Positions 49,341-58,916 of a stretch of DNA of 64,000 nucleotides are shown piece by piece. The notes under the pieces were generated by a model. The model searched no databases. It was not told where the DNA came from and saw only the letters and a list, made by a program, of their open reading frames with translations. The number at the start of each line of letters is the position of its first letter. The first letter of the stretch is position 1. This DNA comes from Acidimicrobiaceae bacterium (GTDB lineage: Bacteria > Actinomycetota > Acidimicrobiia > Acidimicrobiales > RAAP-2): positions 76,134-140,133 of the forward strand of contig PKWW01000022.1 of NCBI GenBank assembly GCA_003132165.1, given 5' to 3'. Both the position numbers and the translations under genes were made by a program.

Positions 49341-49763
49341 CTAGGCGTGCTCGCGCGGGTCCTCGACCAGCTCGATCAGCGTGCCGAACGAAGTCTTCGG
49401 GTGCACGAAGGCAACGATCGTGCCCCGCGATCCGGGCCGCGGGGCCTCGTCGATGACGCGCCCGCCCGACGCCTTCACGGACTCGAGCGCGACCGCGCAG
49501 TTCGCTACCCGGAAACCAACGTGGTGCAGCCCCTCGCCCTTCTTCTCGAGGTACTTCGCCACCGGCGAGTCGTCCCTCGTGGGCGTGAGCAGTTGGATGT
49601 ACGAGTCGGCGACGCGCAGCAGCGCCTCGGCGACGCCGTCGGACTCGACGACCTCGCGATGCTCGACGGTCGCGCCGAAGACGTCCTCGTACCAGGCGAT
49701 CGCCGCGTCCAGGTCGTTGACGGCGATGGCGATGTGATCGATCTCGGTAAGTAACGACTCCAT
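49341..49763 (-). CDS. Methylmalonyl/ethylmalonyl-CoA epimerase
   Basis: TEIDHIAIAVNDLDAAIAWYEDVFGATVEHREVVESDGVAEALLRV...EKKGEGLHHVGFRV. Confidence 0.92.
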   Translation of the reverse strand: MESLLTEIDHIAIAVNDLDAAIAWYEDVFGATVEHREVVESDGVAEALLRVADSYIQLLTPTRDDSPVAKYLEKKGEGLHHVGFRVANCAVALESVKASGGRVIDEAPRPGSRGTIVAFVHPKTSFGTLIELVEDPREHA

Positions 49764-49765
49764 GA

Positions 49766-51109
49766 CTACTCCTTGTCGTGTCGACGGAAGATGGTGAGAC
49801 GTTCTTCGCCGACCTTCGCGCGGAGTTGATGGTTCGTGACGCCGAGCCCCTCACTCTGGGCGGCACAAAGGATCCCGATCTTTCCTTCGTGGCGGTTGTG
49901 GTGCACTTCGTAGGCCGCTTCGCCCACTTCCTCGAGCGCGAACACCGCCGAGAGCGGCGGCACGACCTTGCCGTCGATGATGGTCTGGTTCGCCGCCCAC
50001 GCCTCTCGGTAGTTCGAGAAATGCGATCCCTTGATCGACTTCATCTTCATCCAGAGGTGTCGGTTGTCGTATTCGATCATGTAGCCGCTCGTCGCGGCGC
50101 AGGTCACGATCGTGCCGCCGCGCTTGGCGACAAAGACACTCGCGCCCATGGTCGAACGACCCGGGTGCTCGAAGACAATGTCGGGGTCGTCGCCCACCAG
50201 CGCGCGGATGTCCTTACCGAGCCGTCGCCATTCTGATTCGTCCTGGGTGTGGGGATCCTTCCAGAACTGGTAGTTCTTCTCTTGGCGATTGATCACAAAC
50301 TCGCAGCCGAGTTCGCGCAGCGTGTCGGCTTTGAGCTCGCTCGAGACGACGCCGATGGGCGTGCCACCCGAGTTCAGCACGTGCTGGACCGCGAACGATC
50401 CAATGCCGCCCGACGCGCCCCAGATGAGGACCTTGTCGCCCTGGGTCACGGGCGCGCCGTGCTGGGATACGAGCATCCGGTAAGACGTCGAGTTGCACAA
50501 CGCGTTGACGGCCGCTTCTTCCCACGTGAGATGCGTGGGCTTGTGCATGAGTTGATTGGCCTTCACGACCGCGATGTCGGCCAGACCACCGAAGTTGGTC
50601 TCGAAGCCCCAGATCCGCTGGTTGTTCGAGAGCATCGAGTCGTCGTGGCCGCTCGGATCCTGGTCGTCCACGTAGTTGCAATGGACCGTGACCTCGTCGC
50701 CGACCTTCCAGTTGCGCACGGCCGAGCCCGCACGGATGATCACGCCCGCGGCGTCGGAACCAACGATGTGATAGTCGAGCGCGTGGCGCTTACCCCAGAA
50801 CGACTCCTTCGCGAGGCGGTCGAGGAACCCAAAGGTGGGCAGCGGTTCGAAGATGCTCGTCCACACGGTGTTGAAGTTGATCGAGGACGCCATGACCGCG
50901 ATGAACACCTCGTCCGGCGCGAGTTCGGGCACCGGTACTTCGTCGATGTGCAGGCTCTGGCGCGGATCCTTTTCACGGCTCGCCATACCGTCGAACATGT
51001 TCTGCTCATCGCGGCGCACGAATACCGCCCGAGTGGTCTCCGGCATGGGAATCGCCGCTAGGGCCTCACCGGATGCGCCGGCGCGAACTGCGTCAAGTAT
51101 CTCGCTCAT
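49766..51109 (-). CDS. ccr: Crotonyl-CoA carboxylase/reductase
   Basis: VFIAVMASSINFNTVWTSIFEPLPTFGFL...HIVGSDAAGVIIRAGSAVRNWKVGDEVTVHCNYVDDQDPSGHDDSMLSNNQRIWGFETNFGGLADIAVVKANQLMHKPTHLTWEEAAVN. Confidence 0.95.
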   Translation of the reverse strand: MSEILDAVRAGASGEALAAIPMPETTRAVFVRRDEQNMFDGMASREKDPRQSLHIDEVPVPELAPDEVFIAVMASSINFNTVWTSIFEPLPTFGFLDRLAKESFWGKRHALDYHIVGSDAAGVIIRAGSAVRNWKVGDEVTVHCNYVDDQDPSGHDDSMLSNNQRIWGFETNFGGLADIAVVKANQLMHKPTHLTWEEAAVNALCNSTSYRMLVSQHGAPVTQGDKVLIWGASGGIGSFAVQHVLNSGGTPIGVVSSELKADTLRELGCEFVINRQEKNYQFWKDPHTQDESEWRRLGKDIRALVGDDPDIVFEHPGRSTMGASVFVAKRGGTIVTCAATSGYMIEYDNRHLWMKMKSIKGSHFSNYREAWAANQTIIDGKVVPPLSAVFALEEVGEAAYEVHHNRHEGKIGILCAAQSEGLGVTNHQLRAKVGEERLTIFRRHDKE

Positions 51110-51186
51110 CTGGGCGAGGTTAGTAGGCGACGTGGACGATTGGAAACACGACCTCGGTCGCGGGTCCTCGTCAATAGAATCGTCCG

Positions 51187-51819
51187 ATGTCCTTGTTGCG
51201 TATCGTGCCGGCGTTCGCTCTCGCGGCCCTCGTCATTGCCATGGTCCCGGGCCAGGGTGTGGCGAAGGTGCTGCGCCAGACAATCGTCGGCGGCGCGCGC
51301 TGCGCGTACACGTCAGTGCTCGGCAACAGTGTCGGACTTCTCGTCTGGGGCACGCTGTCAGCGGTCGGCCTAAGCCAGGTATTCGAACGCTCGCACCTCG
51401 CTTTCAACATCTTGAAGTTCGCCGGCGTGGCGTACTTGAGCTTCCTTTCGGTGCAGACGCTGTTCGAACTGCGACACGGCGCAGGTAAATTCGAGTACGG
51501 CGGTCAGGCCCGCGTGCACTCCTTCGCCGCGTTTCGCCTCGGCCTACTCACCAACCTCACCAACGTGAAGGCGGCGGTGTTCGCGGTCGCCTTCATCCCC
51601 CAATTCGTGCCCAAGACCTTCTCGCTCTCGACCGGCATCTTGCTCCTCGCCCTCGTCCAGACGACGTTCTCGACCACGTGGTACTTCTCGCTCGTGGCGT
51701 CGGTGGACAGGGCCTCGGTGATCCTCGCGAGACCAAAAGTGCGCCGCATCCTCACTGGCTTCTCGGCGGTGGGGCTGCTTTCGCTGGCGGTCGTCCTGCT
51801 GTTCACGTCGCCGCGCTAG
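51187..51819 (+). CDS. LysE-family translocator
   Basis: MVPGQGVAKVLRQTIVGGARCAYTSVLGNSVGLLVWGTLSAVGLSQVF...GLLTNLTNVKAAVFAVAFIPQFV. Confidence 0.88.
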   Translation: MSLLRIVPAFALAALVIAMVPGQGVAKVLRQTIVGGARCAYTSVLGNSVGLLVWGTLSAVGLSQVFERSHLAFNILKFAGVAYLSFLSVQTLFELRHGAGKFEYGGQARVHSFAAFRLGLLTNLTNVKAAVFAVAFIPQFVPKTFSLSTGILLLALVQTTFSTTWYFSLVASVDRASVILARPKVRRILTGFSAVGLLSLAVVLLFTSPR

Positions 51820-51866
51820 TCGTCTATCGTTTCTTACAGTTCCGAGTGGAGCACAGAGGAGTCACC

Positions 51867-53045
51867 ATGTCGCGCAGTGTCATCGTTACTGGAAGTCGTA
51901 CCGCTATCGGGAAGTTGTCAGGGGCGTTCGCCACCCTGAGCGCCCAGGATCTCGGTGGTGCCGCAATTCGAAGCGTCCTCGACAAGACCGGGCTCGACCC
52001 CGCCACCGTCGACGCCGTGCTCATGGGACAAGTCATTCAGGCCGGTCAAGGTCAGATCACGGCTCGCCAGGCCGCCGTGAAGGGAGGCGTCCCGATGACG
52101 GTGAACGCGACCACCATCAACAAGGTGTGCCTCTCGGGTCTTCAGACGATCTATCTCGCTGATCTCATGATCCGCGCCGGCGAAGCCGACATCATCATCG
52201 CCGGCGGCATGGAGTCCATGACCAACGCCCCCTACCTCCTTCCCGGTGCTCGCGCGGGCTACCGCATTGGGGACCAGAAGGTCATCGACTCGATGATGTT
52301 CGACGGGCTCACGTGCGCGTTCGACCAGTGCGCCATGGGACTCGCCACCGAGCGCTACAACGCCGGACGAATTACCCGAGCCCGACAGGACGAGTTCTCC
52401 GCACGCAGCCACCAACTGGCCGCGGCCGCGATCGCTTCCGGAAAGTTTGCCGAGGAGATCGTCGGCGTGCCCGTGCCCCAGCGCAAGGGTGACCCCGTCA
52501 TCGTGACGACCGACGAGGGCGTGCGCGGTGAGACGACCAACGAGTCACTCGGCCTATTGCGAGGGGCCTTCGAGAAGGACGGCACCATCACCGCGGGCAA
52601 CGCCTCGCAGATCTCCGACGGCGGCGCGGCCGTGCTCATCATGTCCGAGGAGCGCTGCGCACAACTCGGCCTGACGCCGGTCGGCGAGCTCGTCAGCTAC
52701 GGCCAAGTCGCCGGACCCGACGCCTCGCTGCTCAACCAACCGGCCCACGCGATCTTGAAGGCCTCGAAGAAGGCCGGCATCGACGTAAAGGGCATCGACC
52801 TCTTCGAGATCAATGAGGCCTTCGCCGCGGTGGGACTGTCCTCCGCCGACGAACTCGGCATCGACGAGAACAAGATCAACGTCAACGGTGGTGCCATCGC
52901 GCTCGGTCACCCAGTCGGCATGTCGGGCACGCGCCTCGTGCTCACCGCTCTGCTCGAACTGCATCGACGTGGTGGTGGCACCGCAGCGGTGGCACTCTGC
53001 GGCGGTGGCGGACAGGGCGATGCGGCGATCCTTCGAACGCTTTAG
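51867..53045 (+). CDS. Acetyl-CoA C-acetyltransferase (thiolase)
   Basis: SVIVTGSRTAIGKLSGAFATLSAQDLGGAAI...INKVCLSGLQTIYLAD...NVNGGAIALGHPVGMSGTR...ALCGGGGQGDA. Confidence 0.95.
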   Translation: MSRSVIVTGSRTAIGKLSGAFATLSAQDLGGAAIRSVLDKTGLDPATVDAVLMGQVIQAGQGQITARQAAVKGGVPMTVNATTINKVCLSGLQTIYLADLMIRAGEADIIIAGGMESMTNAPYLLPGARAGYRIGDQKVIDSMMFDGLTCAFDQCAMGLATERYNAGRITRARQDEFSARSHQLAAAAIASGKFAEEIVGVPVPQRKGDPVIVTTDEGVRGETTNESLGLLRGAFEKDGTITAGNASQISDGGAAVLIMSEERCAQLGLTPVGELVSYGQVAGPDASLLNQPAHAILKASKKAGIDVKGIDLFEINEAFAAVGLSSADELGIDENKINVNGGAIALGHPVGMSGTRLVLTALLELHRRGGGTAAVALCGGGGQGDAAILRTL

Positions 53046-53554
53046 TCGGGCACGTAGCTCGCGACGAGTTCGTAGCGGGCCAGACCGATCTGCTGGTCGT
53101 CGGGCAGCGCCAACACGTACGCGGCACCGGTGGCGAACTTCTTGCGCAACGCGTCGGGAAGGTTCGAACAGAGCACGTACACGAGTTCATGCACGGTGGG
53201 GTTATGGGCGACCACCAGCAGTGATGTCGTGACGGGATCGATTGCGGCGAGGTCGATCAAGAGATCCTCGGCGGTGACTTCACGACGTCCGTTGTAGATC
53301 AACTCACTGAAGTGCACCGATGACACGAATGGCGTGTCCTCGAAGGCCCGGCGGAAGGTCTCGCGTGTGCGCGCAGCGCTACTGACGAGGGCAGTCGTCG
53401 GCCCGAATCGACCGAGTTGCGCGGGATCACTCGCCCACTCGCGCAGATGCTCGCTCTCCCTGCGGCCCTCTTTATTGAGGACCCGGTCGAAATCGGACTC
53501 GCCGGGCTTGGCGGGCTTGGATTCACAGTGTCGGACGATGGTCAAATAGCGCAC
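53042..53554 (-). CDS. SixA-like histidine phosphatase family protein
   Basis: VRYLTIVRHCESKPAKPGESDFDRVLNKEGRRESEHLREW...LVVAHNPTVHELVYVL; GTG start inferred. Confidence 0.85.
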   Translation of the reverse strand: MRYLTIVRHCESKPAKPGESDFDRVLNKEGRRESEHLREWASDPAQLGRFGPTTALVSSAARTRETFRRAFEDTPFVSSVHFSELIYNGRREVTAEDLLIDLAAIDPVTTSLLVVAHNPTVHELVYVLCSNLPDALRKKFATGAAYVLALPDDQQIGLARYELVASYVPD

Positions 53555-53613
53555 GTCCCCAGTCTGGCTGAAACCACGGGGCGGCGCTACGCGCCATCGC
53601 TTAGCGTTGGGAC

Positions 53614-54519
53614 GTGTTCGCCGCCGCCTCGCTCTCCTACATGCAGGCAATCATCATGGGCATCGTCCAGGGTGTCACCGAACTCTTCCCGATTTCGAGT
53701 CTCGGCCACGGGGTGCTGCTGCCGGCCCTGCTCGGCTGGCACAACCTGGTCAACAGCCAGAGCGCGTCGCAGTCGTTCTTCCTGGTGTTCCTCGTCGGTC
53801 TTCACGTCGGTACCGCACTCGGACTCATCGTCTACTACCGCACCACCTGGATCGCTCTCTTTCGAGGATTCTTCACCCAACTGGGTGCTACCCGACGAAA
53901 GGGAATACCTTCGCTCTGGCAGTTTCGCGATCCTGGCATGAACGCGCACTACCGGCTGCTCGTCATCCTCGCGATAGGCAGCGTGCCGGTGGGTATCGCG
54001 GGACTCTTCCTCGAACACAAGTTGCGCGTCCTCTTCGCCAAACCGCTCGCCGCCGCAGTCTTTCTCACCATCAACGGCGTGATCCTGCTCGTCGGGGAGC
54101 GAATGCTCAGATCACGCGGCCGACACGCCCGGTACAAGAGGCTCGCCGACACCACGCCGCTCGGCGCCCTCGCCATCGGCACCTCGCAGATCCTCGCGCT
54201 GCTCGCCGGCATATCGCGCAGCGGCGTGACGATGGTCGCGGGTCTCTTGGGCGGACTCGACCACGAGGAGGCGGCGAACTTCTCCTTCCTTCTCGCCACG
54301 CCGGTGATCCTCGTCGCGGGTCTCTACAAACTGCCTCAATTGTTCGGCTCGCTCGGCGATGGCGTGCGCAGTCAGACTCTCGTCGGCGCACTCTGCGCGA
54401 TGGTCGCCGCATTCATCGCGGTGAAGTTCCTCACGAAGTGGTTCAACACGAGGACTCTGGTTCCCTTCGGGGTCTACAGCCTCGTCGTCGGTCTGCTCTG
54501 CGTCGTGCGCTTCGCCTAA
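53614..54519 (+). CDS. uppP: Undecaprenyl-diphosphatase UppP
   Basis: QAIIMGIVQGVTELFPISSLGHGVLLPALLGW...GISRSGVTMVAGLLGGLDHEEAANFSFLLATPVILVAGLYKL. Confidence 0.95.
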   Translation: MFAAASLSYMQAIIMGIVQGVTELFPISSLGHGVLLPALLGWHNLVNSQSASQSFFLVFLVGLHVGTALGLIVYYRTTWIALFRGFFTQLGATRRKGIPSLWQFRDPGMNAHYRLLVILAIGSVPVGIAGLFLEHKLRVLFAKPLAAAVFLTINGVILLVGERMLRSRGRHARYKRLADTTPLGALAIGTSQILALLAGISRSGVTMVAGLLGGLDHEEAANFSFLLATPVILVAGLYKLPQLFGSLGDGVRSQTLVGALCAMVAAFIAVKFLTKWFNTRTLVPFGVYSLVVGLLCVVRFA

Positions 54520-55118
54520 TCGGCGAGTACGCGTCGTCCGTCAATAGCGCGCCCGAGCGTCAAGTCGTCGGCGAACTCGAGGTCCCCTCCGACCGGCAGT
54601 CCGCTCGCCGGCTGGGACACCACGAGGCCCGGCGCCGTGAGGAGACGACTCAGGTACATCGCGGTGGCGTCGCCCTCGACGTTGGAATTGAAGCAGAGGA
54701 TGACCTCTTTCACGGGGCCGCTCAGGCGACGTACGAGTTCCTGAATTCGAAGCCGGTCCGGCGTAATGCCCTCCAAGGGATTGAGTACGCCGTGCAGTAC
54801 GTGGTACGTGCCGTGAAACGCGCCCGACCTTTCGACCGCCGCGACATCCGGCGGATTCTCCACGACGCAGATGATCGTCTGGTCACGACGATCGTCCGCG
54901 CAGATGGGACAAAGACCGCCCGACTCGGCGATGTTGCAGCATCGTTCGCAGAACGAGAGCTTCGTCTTCATATCCTCGAGCGACTCGGCGAGGCGGATGA
55001 CGTCCTCGTTGGGCTGGCGCATGAGCCAGAACGCGATGCGCTGGGCCGATTTTGGACCAACGCCGGGGAACCGACCCAGTTCATCGACGACCGCCTGGAG
55101 AGCCGGCGGGTAGCTCAC
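54516..55118 (-). CDS. recR: Recombination protein RecR
   Basis: LGRFPGVGPKSAQRIAFWL...CERCCNIAESGGLCPICADDRRD...ICVVENPPDVAAVER. Confidence 0.97.
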   Translation of the reverse strand: MSYPPALQAVVDELGRFPGVGPKSAQRIAFWLMRQPNEDVIRLAESLEDMKTKLSFCERCCNIAESGGLCPICADDRRDQTIICVVENPPDVAAVERSGAFHGTYHVLHGVLNPLEGITPDRLRIQELVRRLSGPVKEVILCFNSNVEGDATAMYLSRLLTAPGLVVSQPASGLPVGGDLEFADDLTLGRAIDGRRVLAD

Positions 55119-56839
55119 GAGATCTCCTCGGCGCCCGGGAACATTTCGGTGATGAGGTGGTCGGCAGCCGAGCGCACGACGATCGAACTCTCATCGGGTG
55201 AGTACTCCTCATCGCCGGTGCTCTCCACGGGGGCGGCACGACGAGCGGATCGTTGGGTCGGAGCCGGCGTCAAAGTGAGCAGCGCTGGGTCGACGGTCCA
55301 TTCGATGAGCAGCGTGGACTTGAACTCGTGGTCCATCGCTCCCTTGAGCCCCTGTGCGATCATCTCGGTGTTCTGACGCATCTCCTCGCTCGCCAGGGCG
55401 ATGGTGAGGCGCTGGCCGTCGAGAGCCCGGACTTGCGCGGCCTTCAAGAGCAACTGTGCCGACCGAGAAGTGCGTGGCACCACGCGTGAGAAAAAGCGCT
55501 CACGAACATCCTCAAGGTCGAGTTGGCCGACTGGCACAGGCTCCATTGGCACGAGCGGGACGGGCGCCGCCACGGCCGGCTCGGGCTTGGGCGCGACGTC
55601 GACGACGGGGGCCGCGGCGTCCTTTTCTACCACGGCCGGCTCTTGGGATGGGGCCGAACCGATTGGTCGCAGCACCGGCACGGGCTCGGGTGCGACTGAC
55701 TGGCCCCGCACACCGGCGCGTTCGATCTTGGTGAGGCGCTCGTTGAGCGCATCGATGGTCGAGTCCAGTTCGGGCTTGATGAGACGGACGAGAGCAACCT
55801 CAAGGATGACGATCTTCTCGGGGGCACTCTTCATCTCACGCATCGAGCGCCCAATGGTCTCGAGGATTCGTACCGTTCGCGCAAGTCCCAACTGGGATCC
55901 CCACTGGGTGAGTCGCGCACGATCGGCGTCGGCGGCGTCGGCGACCTCGGGTGCCACTTGGAGCAAGAAGACCTGACGCACTTCGCTGGCAAAGTTCTCG
56001 GCGAGTTGCTCGGGGTCCCAGCCGTCTTGGCGCAGTAGCGCGAGTGACTTCAATGCTTGCACCGCATCCTCGCTGACCAGTGACTGGAACAAACCATCGA
56101 ACTCGGGCTGGGTCTCAGTGATCGAACCGGTGGCGATCAACTGGTCGAGAGCGCTCAAGGCGTCGCGTGCGGATCCGCGACCGAGGCGCACGGCAGCGTC
56201 AATCGTTGCTTCGTCCGCGTGCAGACCGGCGGCTCCCTGTACGTCGTGCAGCAGCGAGCTCAGCGTGTCACCTCCGATGAGACGGAATTCGAGGTGCTGG
56301 GTCCGCGAGCGGATGGTGGGTAACACCTTGTGCGGGTCGGTCGTCGCGAGCACGAAGACCACGTGTTGGGGGGGCTCTTCCAGCGTCTTCAGCAACGCCG
56401 CCGACGCGGCCTTCGAAAGTTGGTGCACCTCGTCGAAGATGTAGACCTTCCATTGTCCCGGTGTGCCGTGCCAGGCTCCCGCGGTGATCTCACGGATGTC
56501 GTCGACACCGTTGTTCGACGCGGCGTCGAGTTCGATGACGTCAAGTGATGAACCCCGGGTTATCGCGACACAACTCGCGCACTCGTTGCAGGCATCACCG
56601 TCCTGGGGGTGTTCGCAATTGAGGGCCTTGGCGAGGATGCGTGCCGCGGTGGTCTTTCCGGTGCCACGCGGGCCCGAAAAGAGGTACGCGTGCGAGACCC
56701 GGTCGTTCTTCACGGCTCCCTGCAACGCCCGCACCACGTGGTCCTGACCGCGAAGTTCGCAGAATCGACCCGGGCGGAAACGACGGTAAAGGGAGGTCAC
56801 TCCGTCGATCGAAGTGGGGGTTGGAGTCGCATCAGCCAT
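55115..56839 (-). CDS. dnaX: DNA polymerase III subunit gamma/tau
   Basis: SLYRRFRPGRFCELRGQDHVVRALQGAVKNDRVSHAYLFSGPRGTGKTTAARILAKALNC; SAx..AALLKTLEEPPQHVVFVLATTD. Confidence 0.96.
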   Translation of the reverse strand: MADATPTPTSIDGVTSLYRRFRPGRFCELRGQDHVVRALQGAVKNDRVSHAYLFSGPRGTGKTTAARILAKALNCEHPQDGDACNECASCVAITRGSSLDVIELDAASNNGVDDIREITAGAWHGTPGQWKVYIFDEVHQLSKAASAALLKTLEEPPQHVVFVLATTDPHKVLPTIRSRTQHLEFRLIGGDTLSSLLHDVQGAAGLHADEATIDAAVRLGRGSARDALSALDQLIATGSITETQPEFDGLFQSLVSEDAVQALKSLALLRQDGWDPEQLAENFASEVRQVFLLQVAPEVADAADADRARLTQWGSQLGLARTVRILETIGRSMREMKSAPEKIVILEVALVRLIKPELDSTIDALNERLTKIERAGVRGQSVAPEPVPVLRPIGSAPSQEPAVVEKDAAAPVVDVAPKPEPAVAAPVPLVPMEPVPVGQLDLEDVRERFFSRVVPRTSRSAQLLLKAAQVRALDGQRLTIALASEEMRQNTEMIAQGLKGAMDHEFKSTLLIEWTVDPALLTLTPAPTQRSARRAAPVESTGDEEYSPDESSIVVRSAADHLITEMFPGAEEIS

Positions 56840-56865
56840 GCACGCATGCTAACGGTGACCTGTGA

Positions 56866-57003
56866 GGTGCCGAGGTCCAAAGCGGCGGTCAGGCGATCCG
56901 TGGCACCCGACACAATTCGCTGAGAGCTGCTGGCTTCCACCCCTGACTCGGTTCACGAACGGTCGTCGCACGGGACCCGACCACCGCTTTGAACCTCGGC
57001 GAT
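56866..57003 (-). ncRNA. ffs: Signal recognition particle RNA (small bacterial type)
   Basis: Minus-strand domain IV GUCAGG-GGU-GGAA-GCC-AGCAGC matches the bacterial SRP core (GUCAGG..GGAA..AGCAGC) with covarying stem; terminal arms 56869-56890 and 56979-57000 pair over 22 positions; upstream of dnaX. Confidence 0.88.
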
Positions 57004-57087
57004 TAAAGGCTACCGGAGAACGGTCGGGTCCCTCTCGGGTAGCCTTGCAAGCCGGTATCCATTTCGAAGCGGAAGCGACGAAAACCT

Positions 57088-57172
57088 GGAGGAGTGCGAG
57101 AGCGGCCGAATCGGCACGATTGGAAATCGTGTGAAGGGAAACCTTCCGTGGGTTCAAATCCCACCTCCTCCG
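57088..57172 (+). tRNA. tRNA-Ser (GGA anticodon), 3' CCA encoded
   Basis: GGAGGAGTGCGAGAGCGGCCGAATCGGCACGATTGGAAATCGTGTGAAGGGAAACCTTCCGTGGGTTCAAATCCCACCTCCTCCG(CCA). Confidence 0.95.
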
Positions 57173-57359
57173 CCACCTGTGCTTGACCCCGTTGGCTGGA
57201 CGAGTCCGCCGACTCGCCAGAATTCACGCCTGATGTTCTGAACGCTGGTGTTTGGCAGCTTGGCGATACCGGTGCGTCAACGACCTCTTGGCGAACGAGT
57301 GCACCACGCCCAACCGCACCCCTTGGATGCTTGGTTGACCGATGCACTACCGACAATCG

Positions 57360-58916
57360 TTAATTGCTCTGGTTACTCAGAATCTCACCGGGTAGCGGTC
57401 CCATCGGCATTGCCTGTCCATCCTTGTAGGGCGGCTGGGCTACGGCAAGGCAGGACGCTGGAGCTTTGCAGACGACCTGAAAGATGATGCCCAGTTTGAA
57501 CGGCAGGGGGACCGACATCCACGTTTTGCCTGCATCACTGGTGGCCCAGATCGCCGCCTGCGAACTGCCTAGACGGCCGGTCGGCATAACTTCACCCGCA
57601 ATCCAACACGTCGATGCATTCGTACAGCTCACTGAGTTGTACTCGTCAATGGATGATGTGCTTCCCGTCGGAGCCGGGGTCGCAAACGTCCAGGTGATTC
57701 CTCCATCATTCGTCATCATGATCTCGTTCTTGTTGCTGGGGATGCTGCTTCCCACTGCGACCGTCGCGTAGCACTGCAACGTCGTGGGGCACGTCAAACG
57801 AAGGGTCGAATCGAGCGCGGGAGCGGGGGCCCAATCGGTGTGCCACGTCACCCCTCCGTCGGTGCTGCGCCAGACGAGCACGTTCGATGTCTGAGCGTTG
57901 TCGACGACCGAGTGGAAGACGGACGACAGTCCGACACAATTTGTAGGTGTCGCGCACGACAGCGTCATCAACTGCGCGCTCGACCAGCCTGGCGAACCGT
58001 CGAGCGCGGTCGACCAGGGCAGCACACGAGAAGTCCACGTGACGCCACCATCATCGGTGCGCATGATGACGGTTCGTTGAACGCCTGCAGCAGGGTCGCC
58101 GCCTACCCAGGGCTCTTGGGGTTGATCCGAGGGCACCAGTGCCACAGCGATACACGACGCTGCACTGAAGCACTGCAGTTGCGACCATTGTCCTTGGACG
58201 TTGACAAACGAAGTGTCGAGTGCTGGATCGACACCCAACACTGGGCTGATCGCGACCACGTGACTCGTCCACGTGGCACCACCGTCGGTCGTCGTCAGCA
58301 TCGATTGAACCGTTCCCCGAGGGAACGGGCCAGCTGGGGAGCCCGACGGTGCACGCAACACTCCGACTGAGCACACCGAGACACTCGAGCACGAGAATGA
58401 CGTATCCGCGCTGCCCGCCGCCGGTAGCGAGATCGGCGTCCAGGTGGTGCCACCATCAACCGTCTTGTAAGCCGTCGTCACCGAACTGTCACCATTCACA
58501 ACGGCCCCGGCATTCGTTGACTCGAGATAACAGACTTCACTGGTGGGACACGTCAAGACATTGAATCCTTGCGGGCTCGCCGGAGTCGAAGAGAAGCTAT
58601 TGGCCGTCGCAGCGTCAGCGTTCACAACGCCAAAGGCCTGAGCGATGGAGTTCGTCAATGAAGGCCTTCTGCTGGGTCCTCGGATGCTCAGCACCGTAGA
58701 GACACCGGCGATGAGTAGTACGGCGGCGGCGATTGCGAGGAGCCGGCGAGGGTGGGTCCACGTCATGGAGGTACGACGTCGCGAGCCCGGGCGCGCGGGT
58801 CGTTCGCGCCCTTGGGTCGCGACGATATCGTTCCACGCGTCATCAATCGAACGTGTCGGCTCCCGCGTCACTGGGTTGGCGCTGCGGAGTACGTCTGCGA
58901 ATCGATCATTTGGCAT
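57360..58916 (-). CDS. Membrane-anchored beta-propeller-like (Asp-box/BNR, YCF48-like) protein with seven Cx5C motifs; candidate sigma-factor partner
   Basis: 518 aa; about 57-aa cytoplasmic N-terminus, TM LLAIAAAVLLIAGVSTVLS, six T-x-D-G/A-G-x-T-W Asp-box-like motifs, and 14 Cys, all in seven exact C-x5-C pairs. Confidence 0.75.
   Translation of the reverse strand: MPNDRFADVLRSANPVTREPTRSIDDAWNDIVATQGRERPARPGSRRRTSMTWTHPRRLLAIAAAVLLIAGVSTVLSIRGPSRRPSLTNSIAQAFGVVNADAATANSFSSTPASPQGFNVLTCPTSEVCYLESTNAGAVVNGDSSVTTAYKTVDGGTTWTPISLPAAGSADTSFSCSSVSVCSVGVLRAPSGSPAGPFPRGTVQSMLTTTDGGATWTSHVVAISPVLGVDPALDTSFVNVQGQWSQLQCFSAASCIAVALVPSDQPQEPWVGGDPAAGVQRTVIMRTDDGGVTWTSRVLPWSTALDGSPGWSSAQLMTLSCATPTNCVGLSSVFHSVVDNAQTSNVLVWRSTDGGVTWHTDWAPAPALDSTLRLTCPTTLQCYATVAVGSSIPSNKNEIMMTNDGGITWTFATPAPTGSTSSIDEYNSVSCTNASTCWIAGEVMPTGRLGSSQAAIWATSDAGKTWMSVPLPFKLGIIFQVVCKAPASCLAVAQPPYKDGQAMPMGPLPGEILSNQSN

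Noticed and set aside
49231-49866. 211-aa minus ORF overlapping the epimerase
   Set aside because: Alternative frame of the epimerase gene
53607-55376. 589-aa plus-strand ORF spanning uppP and recR/dnaX
   Set aside because: Out-of-frame over uppP and antisense to recR; Arg-rich translation, no domain
57196-57220. Hairpin downstream of tRNA-Ser (ctgg-a-cgagt...actcg-ccag)
   Set aside because: No U-tract and short; insufficient to call a terminator
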